Below, in pieces: positions 6,125-13,975 of a DNA stretch of 50,478 bases. Under the pieces are notes generated by a model. That model had not been told where the DNA came from. It did no database searches and saw only the letters and a list, made by a program, of their open reading frames with translations. Origin of the DNA: JACMMS01 sp043758775. Lineage in GTDB: Bacteria; Pseudomonadota; Gammaproteobacteria; Burkholderiales; Methylophilaceae. The position numbers and the translations under genes were made by a program. Each line of letters opens with the position of its first letter. Within the stretch, counting starts at the first letter, position 1. The stretch covers positions 1 through 50,478 of the forward strand of contig JAYVMU010000019.1 of the NCBI GenBank assembly GCA_043758775.1. The letters run 5' to 3'.

Positions 6125-8038
6125 TCATTTACTTTGCTTGTTTTCTAAGACTTCCCAGCGTTCTAAGACTGATTTAATAGCCTCTTCAATACTGAGTAAC
6201 TTGGTTTGTAGAGCTTTTGCTTCTTTTGTATTGTTGTAAATTTCAGGAGTCACTAGTTGGGCGTTAATTGCTGATTGTTCAGTTTCCAAAGCTTCAATTT
6301 GTGCGGGTAGCGCTTCTAACTCTTGTGTTTCTTTAAAGCTCAGTTTATTGGGTTGTGCGCTGGCTTTTACGCTAGTTTTAATCTCAGTCATTTTGTTGAC
6401 AGGTTTTGCTAGTTTAGCCGCTTCATCATCTAAACGCTGTTGGGTAAACCTTAGCCAATCATCATAACCACCACCAAATTCGGTAAGCTGTCCATTGCCC
6501 TCAAAAGCAATGACTTGCGTGACGGTGTTTTCTAAAAATGCACGGTCATGGCTGACTAAGAATAGCGTACCAGCAAAATTTTGTAATAAGCTTTCCAATA
6601 ATTCTAGCGTATCAATATCCAAGTCATTGGTCGGTTCATCTAGTACCAGCACATTGGCTGGGCGGGCAAATAAGCGGGCTAGTAACAAGCGGTTACGCTC
6701 ACCGCCAGACAGTGACTTTACGGGAGAGCGTGAGCGTTGCGGTGGAAACAAAAAGTCTTCTAGATAGCTAATAACATGCTTGCGTTCATTGCCGATTTCC
6801 ACAAAGTCAGAACCCGGACTAATCGTGTCGGCTAATGTGGCTTCTTCATCTAATTGCTCGCGCATTTGGTCAAAGTAGGCGACGTTTAGATTAGTGCCAC
6901 GTGCTACTTTGCCGCTATCTGCTTCAATTTCACCCAGCACAATTTTAAGCAGGGTGGTTTTACCAATACCGTTAGGGCCGAGTAAGCCGATACGGTCACC
7001 TCGCATAATACGTGTAGTAAAGCCGTTGATTAACACTCGGTCGCCATAGGCTTTGTGTACGTTTTCTAACTCTGCTACTAATTTGCCGGAGCGTTCGCCA
7101 CTATCAAGCGATAGTTTGACATTACCCTGGCGGTCACGTCTGGCAGCGCGCTCCAAACGCAGTCTTTCTAGTTGGCGTACACGGCCTTCATTACGCGTGC
7201 GACGTGCTTTAATGCCTTGGCGTATCCATACCTCTTCTTGCGCGAGTACTTTGTCAAACTTAGCGGCATGTGTGGCTTCAATGGCAAGTAGTTCTTCTTT
7301 TTTAACGAGATAGTTATCGTAAGTGCCAACAAAATCAGTTAATTTTCCGCGGTCTAACTCCACGATGCGTGTGGCGAGGCTATTCAAAAAACGCCTGTCA
7401 TGGGTAATAAACAATACGCCGCCATTAAAGTTGAGCAATAATTCTTCCAGCCATAAAATAGCTTCCAAGTCCAGATGGTTGGTCGGTTCATCGAGCAATA
7501 ATACTTCAGGATCGGCCACCAGCGCGCGGCCCAAGGCAACACGTTTACGCCAGCCACCAGACAATTTAGATACGAGTACATCGGCATCCAGACTTAAACG
7601 GCTTAGTACAGTTTCCACGCGGGATTGTGCTGCCCAACCATTTTTAGCATCTAGCTCGTGTTGTAAATGTTGCATGCGTTCCATTAGGGCGTCAATATCC
7701 GCGTCAGGTTCGCCCATATCGTGCGTCACTTGGTGATAATCTACCAATACCTGTTGCAAGCTGCCTAAGCCTTCTGCTACAGCTTCATACACAGTATGCG
7801 TATTGTCCAGCTCGGGTGCTTGCGGTACATACACAATACGCACAGATGTTGCGCGCCAGATATTGCCATCGTCTAATTTACTCTCGCCTGCAATGACTTT
7901 TAGCAAGCTGGATTTGCCTGCGCCATTGCGTCCAATCAGGCCAACACGTTCGCCAGGATCAAGCTGAAAAGCAGCTTTGTCCAGAAGCGGGTGATGTCCA
8001 TAAGCGAGAGAGGCGTTGTCTAGTGTGATGTGTGGCAT
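6125..8038 (-). CDS. uup: ABC-F ATPase Uup
   Basis: 637 residues with two fused ABC domains and no membrane segment. First domain: Walker A GRNGAGKSS (about 36-44), signature LSGGWRKRVALGRAL, Walker B VLLLDEPTNHLDL. Second: Walker A GPNGIGKTT, signature LSGGERNRLLLARLF, Walker B VLVLDEPTNDLD. The linker (about 240-300) is the Arg-rich ABC-F interdomain. The C-terminal 90 residues (QELEALPAQIEALETEQ and on) are the coiled-coil DNA-binding domain that marks Uup within ABC-F. Length matches E. coli Uup (635). ABC-F proteins act on ribosomes; Uup is also linked to precise transposon excision and replication-fork handling. It is transcribed alone or behind the transporter gene 54 bases upstream. 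Confidence 0.9.
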   Translation of the reverse strand: MPHITLDNASLAYGHHPLLDKAAFQLDPGERVGLIGRNGAGKSSLLKVIAGESKLDDGNIWRATSVRIVYVPQAPELDNTHTVYEAVAEGLGSLQQVLVDYHQVTHDMGEPDADIDALMERMQHLQHELDAKNGWAAQSRVETVLSRLSLDADVLVSKLSGGWRKRVALGRALVADPEVLLLDEPTNHLDLEAILWLEELLLNFNGGVLFITHDRRFLNSLATRIVELDRGKLTDFVGTYDNYLVKKEELLAIEATHAAKFDKVLAQEEVWIRQGIKARRTRNEGRVRQLERLRLERAARRDRQGNVKLSLDSGERSGKLVAELENVHKAYGDRVLINGFTTRIMRGDRIGLLGPNGIGKTTLLKIVLGEIEADSGKVARGTNLNVAYFDQMREQLDEEATLADTISPGSDFVEIGNERKHVISYLEDFLFPPQRSRSPVKSLSGGERNRLLLARLFARPANVLVLDEPTNDLDIDTLELLESLLQNFAGTLFLVSHDRAFLENTVTQVIAFEGNGQLTEFGGGYDDWLRFTQQRLDDEAAKLAKPVNKMTEIKTSVKASAQPNKLSFKETQELEALPAQIEALETEQSAINAQLVTPEIYNNTKEAKALQTKLLSIEEAIKSVLERWEVLENKQSK

Positions 8039-8092
8039 AGGTTTCTTAAGTAATTTTTTAATGATTTGAAAGCAAGATTGTAAAGAGCAGAA

Positions 8093-9358
8093 TCACCAAA
8101 ATACAATCATGGTAATGACGGTGGCAAGCATAAGTGCGGTAGCTGCCCAGCCGAGTAGTTTTAGTTTTTTCTTGATGACAAAAGCGCCCATAATATCAGG
8201 GCGCACTGCCATAATCATCATAATTGTCATAATTGGCACGGCAATGACGCCATTGATAACAGCACTCCAGAATAAAGCTTTGATGGGGTCTATCGCTGTA
8301 AAATCAAGTAATAGCCCAGCAATGGTAGCCACTATGATAATTGCATAAAATTCTTTTGCCTCAATTAATTTTTTATCTAATCCTTTGCGCCAGTCAAAGC
8401 ATTCTGCCGCTGCGTATGCAGCAGAGCCAGCAAGTACGGGTACTGCTAGCATGCCCGTACCTATAATGCCTAAACTGAAAATCAAAAAAGTGACGTTACC
8501 AGCTATAGGCCTTAGTGCTTCGGCGGCTTGTGCAGAGGTTTCAATATTGGTAATCCCTGCAACGTGCAGAGTTGCTGCGGTGCTTAGTATAATAAAAAAA
8601 GCTACTAAATTAGAAAAGCCCATACCAATGTAGGTGTCAATTTTGATGCGATGCAGTTGCTTACGTGCATTTTTTGTCATGGCTAATAGTGGTGATGCCT
8701 GTTTGTTGTTACGCATGTCTTCGACTTCTTGTGAAGCTTGCCAAAAAAACAAATAGGGGCTGATAGTCGTGCCAAAAAGTGCAACTACTATCGTCGCGTA
8801 TTCCGCACTAATAGTAATATGAGGTAATAATATATGCATGATGACCTCACCCCAAGGGATATGAATCATCATCACAACAGCAGCATAAGCCAATAGTGAT
8901 AATGTCAGCCATTTCAGTACTTTGATGTATTTTTGGTAAGGAATAAACACTTGCAATAGTAATGAAGTTAAGCCAAATATAACCGCATGACCGTGTTGAC
9001 CACCACCAATCACTAGTCGCAATGCCTCACCCATTGCCGCGATGTCTGCCGCAATGTTGATAGTGTTTGCAATAAGTAATAAAAGTACAATAGTCAGGCA
9101 TACCCAACGTGGAAAAATCTTACGCATATTCGCGGCCAAGCCTTGACCAGTTACGCGACCAATTCTAGCGCTTACTGTTTGAATCCCTACCATCAGTGGA
9201 AAAGTAAGCACTACTGTCCATAATAAGTTATAGCCAAATTGAGCACCTGCTTGTGAATAGGTGGCGATGCCGCTTGGGTCGTCATCTGCTGCACCCGTGA
9301 TTAGACCCGGGCCTAATTGTTTGAGTGAGGGTAGCTTAAATTTTAGATTTAGCTTCAT
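8093..9358 (-). CDS. Nramp-family divalent metal transporter, atypical motifs
   Basis: 421 residues with about 11 membrane segments, starting at ATG 9358 behind TGGA. The LeuT-fold Nramp signature is recognisable but altered: TM1 has GAADDDPSGIATYSQAG (residues 22-38) where classical Mn/Fe Nramps have DPGN, and TM6 has FGTTISPYLFFWQASQEVED where they have the A-x-x-MPH metal-binding stretch. The Met that favours soft transition metals is therefore absent. This places it in the divergent bacterial Nramp-related group, some of whose members carry Mg or have unknown substrates; I do not assign an ion. Inner-membrane protein, probably proton-coupled. It lies between rep and uup on the same strand, with short gaps. 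Confidence 0.75.
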   Translation of the reverse strand: MKLNLKFKLPSLKQLGPGLITGAADDDPSGIATYSQAGAQFGYNLLWTVVLTFPLMVGIQTVSARIGRVTGQGLAANMRKIFPRWVCLTIVLLLLIANTINIAADIAAMGEALRLVIGGGQHGHAVIFGLTSLLLQVFIPYQKYIKVLKWLTLSLLAYAAVVMMIHIPWGEVIMHILLPHITISAEYATIVVALFGTTISPYLFFWQASQEVEDMRNNKQASPLLAMTKNARKQLHRIKIDTYIGMGFSNLVAFFIILSTAATLHVAGITNIETSAQAAEALRPIAGNVTFLIFSLGIIGTGMLAVPVLAGSAAYAAAECFDWRKGLDKKLIEAKEFYAIIIVATIAGLLLDFTAIDPIKALFWSAVINGVIAVPIMTIMMIMAVRPDIMGAFVIKKKLKLLGWAATALMLATVITMIVFW

Positions 9359-9387
9359 GTTCCATCAATTATGAATGGTTTAATGGT

Positions 9388-11439
9388 TTATGTTTTACTA
9401 AGCATGGCTTTAATTTGTGCCATGCGTTCTTTGCCTAGCTGTTTGCTCGCTTCCGGGTCTTGATTAAACGGGTTGCCAAAATGGCGTACGTCATCATTTG
9501 GCAACTCGGCGATAAAGCGGCTAGGCTCGCAGGCCGTGGTTTCACCTGCGCGTTTGCGTTTTTTACACCAGGATATGTTAAGCGACTTTTGTGCGCGGGT
9601 AATGCCCACGTACATTAAGCGTCGTTCTTCTTCAATCTTAGTCGGGTCTGCAACACCTGCATCAATACTTTCTCGATGTGGCAATATGCCTTCTTCCACA
9701 CCAATTAAAAATACATGGCCAAACTCTAAGCCTTTAGCTGCGTGCAGTGTCGATAGCTTCACAGCATCTGGCTCGCTATCTTCACGACCTTCGAGCATGC
9801 TCATGAGTGAGACCATCTGCGTGAGTTCCAGCAGGTTTTTACCGTCAGATTCGTTACCGAACTCAGTGTTGCCCTCACTTTTTTTAGTGAGCCATGCGAT
9901 AAAGTCGAGTACGTTTTTCCATTTGCTTTCGGCCGCACGCGGTTCTTCACTATCATATAAAAACGCTTCATATTGAATCGCCGTCATCATGTCATTCAGC
10001 ACTTCACCAGCCGGGTCACGTACGGCACGGTCTTGTAGTTTATTGATGTACTGGCAGAAAGTGAGTAAATCATCGAGCTGCTTGGCACCGATATTACTTT
10101 GGAAGTCACCTTCAAAAGCGGCGGCAAACAATGACAGCTTATGGTCGCTGGCATATTCACCCAAACGTTCTAGCGTGGTACTGCCAATGCCTTTTTTTGG
10201 TGTCGTGGCAGCGCGAATAAATGCCGGGTCATCATCTTCATTGGCAATCAGGCGTAAGTAGCTGATTAAATCTTTAATCTCGGCTTTATCAAAAAATGAT
10301 TGCCCGCCAGAGATGGTGTAAGGGATTTTATTGTTGCGTAACTGTTGCTCAAACACGCGTGCTTGATGGTTGCCGCGATACAGAATGGCATAGTCTTTAT
10401 AGAATGTGCGATTTTCAAATTTGTGCGCCATAATCTTCATCACCACGCTTTCCGACTCGTGGTCTTCATCTTTTGCCGCCGTCACCTGTAGTAACTCGCC
10501 TGTACCTAGATCGCTCCACAGCTTTTTATCGAATAGCTTGGGATTATTAGCAATTACATGGTTGGCCGCGCGCAAAATACGCACGGTAGAACGGTAATTT
10601 TGCTCGAGTTTAATCACTCTTAAGCGGCTAAAGTCTTCGGTGAGCTGGTGTAGATTTTCTACATCGGCCCCACGCCAGCCATAAATAGCCTGGTCATCGT
10701 CGCCCACCGCGGTAAATTGACCTGTCACACCGGTGAGCATTTTGACTAGTTTATATTGGCAGGCATTGGTGTCTTGGTATTCATCAATCAGCAGGTATTT
10801 AAGCTTGCGCTGCCATTTTTCCAATGCCTCGCGGTGCGTATCAAATAACTCCACGGGCAGCTTGATTAAGTCATCAAAATCAACGGCCTGATAGGCTTTA
10901 AGCGTTTGCTGATATATTTGGTAAACTTTAGCCGCGGCGTGGGTGAGTTCTTCATCGGCGGTGGCTTTAGCCTGGTCTGGGTTGATAAACGCGTTTTTCC
11001 AGTTGGAAATTTGCCATTGTGTCTTACGTAGCAATTGCTTATCCGTTGTGGCTAAAACATCCGCCAGTATCTTAAAACTGTCCGATGAATCCAGTATAGA
11101 GAACTGTGGTTTATAGCCTAGTAAAGCAGCCTCTTGGCGCAGCATTTGCAAGCCCAGCGAGTGAAATGTCGCAATGGTTAAACCTTTAGTGGGTTTGCCC
11201 TTAAGCGCAACATTATCACGCATTAAATCTCCCACCCGCTCTTGCATCTCGCGTGCGGCTTTATTGGTAAAGGTAATTGCGGCGATTTCTTTAGGTGCAT
11301 AACCGCAATGCTCAATGAGATGCACAATTTTTTGCGTGATGACACGTGTTTTACCGCTGCCAGCACCGGCTAATACTAGTAATGGGCCATCGAGATATTT
11401 TACGGCTTCGCGCTGTGGCGCATTGAGGGTGTTGAGCAT
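9388..11439 (-). CDS. rep: ATP-dependent DNA helicase Rep
   Basis: 683 residues, superfamily 1A 3'-5' helicase, close to E. coli Rep (673). Motifs in order: Q-motif LNAPQREAV, Walker A AGAGSGKT (24-31), Ia TFTNKAAREMQ, II DEYQDTN, III DDDQAIYGWRGAD, IV EQNYRST, V LSTLHAAKGLEF, VI EERRLMYVGITRA. The length and the MLNTLNAPQREAV opening suit Rep rather than UvrD, which is longer and has a different C-terminal extension. Rep clears proteins ahead of the replisome and restarts forks. No clear Shine-Dalgarno precedes the ATG at 11439, but the motif spacing supports this start. Confidence 0.88.
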   Translation of the reverse strand: MLNTLNAPQREAVKYLDGPLLVLAGAGSGKTRVITQKIVHLIEHCGYAPKEIAAITFTNKAAREMQERVGDLMRDNVALKGKPTKGLTIATFHSLGLQMLRQEAALLGYKPQFSILDSSDSFKILADVLATTDKQLLRKTQWQISNWKNAFINPDQAKATADEELTHAAAKVYQIYQQTLKAYQAVDFDDLIKLPVELFDTHREALEKWQRKLKYLLIDEYQDTNACQYKLVKMLTGVTGQFTAVGDDDQAIYGWRGADVENLHQLTEDFSRLRVIKLEQNYRSTVRILRAANHVIANNPKLFDKKLWSDLGTGELLQVTAAKDEDHESESVVMKIMAHKFENRTFYKDYAILYRGNHQARVFEQQLRNNKIPYTISGGQSFFDKAEIKDLISYLRLIANEDDDPAFIRAATTPKKGIGSTTLERLGEYASDHKLSLFAAAFEGDFQSNIGAKQLDDLLTFCQYINKLQDRAVRDPAGEVLNDMMTAIQYEAFLYDSEEPRAAESKWKNVLDFIAWLTKKSEGNTEFGNESDGKNLLELTQMVSLMSMLEGREDSEPDAVKLSTLHAAKGLEFGHVFLIGVEEGILPHRESIDAGVADPTKIEEERRLMYVGITRAQKSLNISWCKKRKRAGETTACEPSRFIAELPNDDVRHFGNPFNQDPEASKQLGKERMAQIKAMLSKT

Positions 11440-11485
11440 TTATTACTTATAAGTGGGTGTGGCAATAGGGCCGCTATTTTAGCGG

Positions 11486-12538
11486 TTAATCAGGTTTTGA
11501 CAGATTTTGTTCTAAATTTTCACTATTGTTGTGTGTAATTTGCACTTCTTCATCAGCCGCTTTTGCTGCAATTGCCTGCTCGCGCCGCATGGCTTCAATA
11601 CGTTTTTCATTCGCTAACTTTTCTTCAGCTGCCGCGGCTATTTCTGCTACCATTTTATCAATCATGGCTAGGCGGCTTTCTGGAGTTTCCAGACTAATTC
11701 TACCAATTGTGCCATGGCGATAATCTGTCAGAAAAGCCATCGCGGTTTTTTCCATATCCCATAAGCCATCATGACGTTTATAACTGCGGCGTTTAGCAAT
11801 GGCTTCCAGTAAATCGACTGCATCCATTTGTTTGATATCCATGAGTTTGCCGTCACGTTTCATGGTGTCGATTTTGTAGCGTGTATTGAGTAAATCGGGG
11901 TAAGTTTTAAGTAAATTTTCTGCTAAAAACAAAGCGACATCTTCATCAATCACGGCATTGCGACCGATGGCATGGCTGGCAGCCAGCATGTAACCATCAG
12001 ATTCATAGGCGATTTTTGGCCACATCATGCCTGGCGTGTCAATAATGCTCATGGTTTCAGATAAATCAAAGCGCTGCTGGCTTTTGGTGACGGCTGGCTC
12101 ATCGCCCACTTTTGCCACACGACGATTGAGCAGTGCATTCATCAGCGTAGACTTTCCTACGTTGGGAATGCCCATAATCATAATGCGCAGCGGTTTTAAA
12201 TGTGAACCACGATGTGGTGCTAAACCTAAACACAGGTTTGGGATTTTTTTTGCATCACCAACTTTTTTACATGAAAGCGCAACGGCTTTGGTGTTGGGTT
12301 GTTTATTAAAGTAATTCAGCCAGGCTTGTGTGGCAACAGGGTCAGCCAAGTCTGCTTTATTTAAGATTTTTAGATTAGGGCGCTGGCGATGCAGACGCAT
12401 CTCGTCAATCATCGGATTATGGCTTGCTTCGGGCACGCGTGCGTCCAGAACCTCGATTACCATATCGGTAAATTCCATCGTTTCTTCGGCTTTTTTCTTC
12501 GCCGAAGTCATGTGACCCGGATACCATTGTATTGCCAT
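11486..12538 (-). CDS. rbgA: Circularly permuted ribosome-assembly GTPase YlqF/RbgA
   Basis: 350 residues starting at ATG 12538 behind AAGGTAA. The GTPase motifs occur in permuted order: G4 NKAD (60-63), G5 SCKK (89-92), G1 GIPNVGKST (123-131), G3 DTPG (167-170). MAIQWYPGHMTSAKK is the family's N-terminal signature. RbgA promotes late 50S assembly in Bacillus; proteobacterial members are assumed to do the same. After about residue 280 comes a Glu/Ala/Lys-rich tail (EIAAAAEEKLANEKRIEA) that is probably helical. It is on the same strand as rep, 46 bases upstream. Confidence 0.87.
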   Translation of the reverse strand: MAIQWYPGHMTSAKKKAEETMEFTDMVIEVLDARVPEASHNPMIDEMRLHRQRPNLKILNKADLADPVATQAWLNYFNKQPNTKAVALSCKKVGDAKKIPNLCLGLAPHRGSHLKPLRIMIMGIPNVGKSTLMNALLNRRVAKVGDEPAVTKSQQRFDLSETMSIIDTPGMMWPKIAYESDGYMLAASHAIGRNAVIDEDVALFLAENLLKTYPDLLNTRYKIDTMKRDGKLMDIKQMDAVDLLEAIAKRRSYKRHDGLWDMEKTAMAFLTDYRHGTIGRISLETPESRLAMIDKMVAEIAAAAEEKLANEKRIEAMRREQAIAAKAADEEVQITHNNSENLEQNLSKPD

Positions 12539-12609
12539 ACTTAAATTACCTTAATGTTTTTAGCATTTTACATTGCTTATTGGCTCGCGGCTTCAGTTAA
12601 AATGCTCAT

Positions 12610-13467
12610 ATGACACTTATCCCTGAAATCAACCCAAATCAGTCGCTAGATTTACTCAAAGAGCTGCATATTCTCACTAGAGATGGCAAGCTCAATCAAG
12701 ATAGTCGCCGTAAACTTAAGCAGGTGTATCACTTGGTGCAATTTATTGAGCCTTTATTAAAAGAGCTTTATGCGCAAAATGCTAATCCTATGTTGGTAGA
12801 TCACGGTGCGGGTAAGTCGTATTTAGGGTTTATTTTGTATGATTTGTTTATGAAGCAGCAGCCGAGCGGGCAAGTAGTGGGAATCGAAACGCGTGCAGAG
12901 CTGGTGCAAAAATCACAAGCTTTAGCGACGCAACTTGATTTTGAACGTATGGATTTTCAGCATTTAAGTGTGGAAGAGTCGATTACTTCCAGCACTCTGC
13001 CAGCTGAGGTAGATATTGTCACGGCACTACATGCTTGCAACACCGCGACTGATGACGCGATTAAATTCGGATTAGAAAAACATGCAAAATTTATGGTACT
13101 AGTGCCGTGTTGTCAGGCTGAAGTGGCTGAAGTCATGCGCAAAAATAAAAATGAGTCTTTAGCTAAAACGCCGTTATCAGAAATTTGGCGGCATCCGATT
13201 CATACACGCGAATTTGGTAGTCAAATCACCAATGTGCTGCGCTGTTTACAATTAGAGGCACATGGTTATCAAGTTACCGTGACCGAGTTGGTAGGCTGGG
13301 AGCATTCCATGAAAAACGAGTTGATTATTGCCAAACTCACTGGCCAGCCACGCAAAAATGCACAATTGAGATTAGAACAGATATTACAAACGCTAAATCT
13401 GGAAGAATTGAAACCGCGGTTTAGTGCATCTAATAAGGAAATCGCTGAAGCGACCCCCTCATCTTGA
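12610..13467 (+). CDS. Class I SAM-dependent methyltransferase (Methyltransf_32-like)
   Basis: 285 residues, divergent from rbgA. The SAM-binding motif I is VDHGAGKSYLGFILYDLF (about 64-81), motif II ends in VVGIETR, and a later motif reads DIVTALHACNTATDDAI, followed by FMVLVPCCQAEV. The HACNTATD and PCCQ pair is typical of the Methyltransf_32 family, which includes tRNA methyltransferase TRMT13-like and GSTCD-like proteins. Substrate unknown; RNA or protein are both possible. Cytosolic, no signal. The C-terminal part (RKNAQLRLEQILQTLNLEELKP) is helical. It is tail to tail with the bufferin gene. Confidence 0.7.
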   Translation: MTLIPEINPNQSLDLLKELHILTRDGKLNQDSRRKLKQVYHLVQFIEPLLKELYAQNANPMLVDHGAGKSYLGFILYDLFMKQQPSGQVVGIETRAELVQKSQALATQLDFERMDFQHLSVEESITSSTLPAEVDIVTALHACNTATDDAIKFGLEKHAKFMVLVPCCQAEVAEVMRKNKNESLAKTPLSEIWRHPIHTREFGSQITNVLRCLQLEAHGYQVTVTELVGWEHSMKNELIIAKLTGQPRKNAQLRLEQILQTLNLEELKPRFSASNKEIAEATPSS

Positions 13468-13479
13468 AACTAATTGAAA

Positions 13480-13740
13480 CTAAGACTTTCCGCCTTTGGC
13501 TGCACATTCTTCAGCAGTCAAACTTAAAAAGCCATGACCTTTACAAGCGTTTTTACCTTTGCACGCGTTTTCAGCAGTTTTACAATCACTAGTGCCTTTG
13601 CATGAGTTAACGCCTGCGCAGTGTACTTTAGCATCAGTGGCTTTGTCAGTTGCATTAGCCATTCCGCCCATGATGAGCAGCGCGGCGCCAGCAGCGATGA
13701 CAGCACCAGTTTTGAATTTAGATTGAATAGAAGTAGACAT
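13480..13740 (-). CDS. BufA2-type bufferin precursor (periplasmic metallophore peptide), orphan
   Basis: 86 residues behind AAGGAAAG. Residues 1-30 form a signal peptide (AGAALLIMGGMANA). The mature part has six cysteines (41, 47, 53, 60, 66, 79) in the repeat VHCAGVNSCKGTSDC, TAENACKGKNACKGHGF and ends AEECAAKGGKS. I recognise this as the BufA2 class of bufferins, ribosomal peptides whose Cys can be modified by the MNIO enzyme BufB with partner BufC and that sequester metal such as copper in the periplasm. No bufB (DUF692) or bufC gene is adjacent: neighbours are a methyltransferase and hrpA. Modification would have to come from elsewhere in the genome, or the unmodified peptide acts alone. 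Confidence 0.75.
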   Translation of the reverse strand: MSTSIQSKFKTGAVIAAGAALLIMGGMANATDKATDAKVHCAGVNSCKGTSDCKTAENACKGKNACKGHGFLSLTAEECAAKGGKS

Positions 13741-13843
13741 ATCTTTCCTTTCGAAGTGGATGAGTATTGCCCAATAGTTAAAGAGCAGTTAGATTTAGGC
13801 GCTGTCATGTTAGACAGGACGGCACGCTTAATCTTAAGAGTTT

Positions 13844-13868
13844 GTCGAACTTGAAAGCTATTCCTTAC
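13844..13868 (-). promoter_or_regulatory. Possible ECF-type promoter of the bufferin gene
   Basis: On the minus strand GTAAGG (13868-13863) and CGAC (13847-13844) are separated by 15 bases, resembling GTAAC-N16-CGA promoters of metal-responsive ECF sigma factors. It would leave a leader of roughly 100 bases. Weak evidence. Confidence 0.25.
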
Positions 13869-13975
13869 AGTCTATTTGAAATTAAAATTAAAATGACAAT
13901 AATATAGCATTGCATCAGTCTATAAATAAAGCTGACAGCACGCCAAGCTAGATGGCATGATAAAATGCGCGCCAT

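Noticed and set aside
13524..13808. Overlapping 94-codon frame over the bufferin gene
   Set aside because: Shadow frame; the 86-residue bufferin has signal peptide, Cys repeats and ribosome-binding site.
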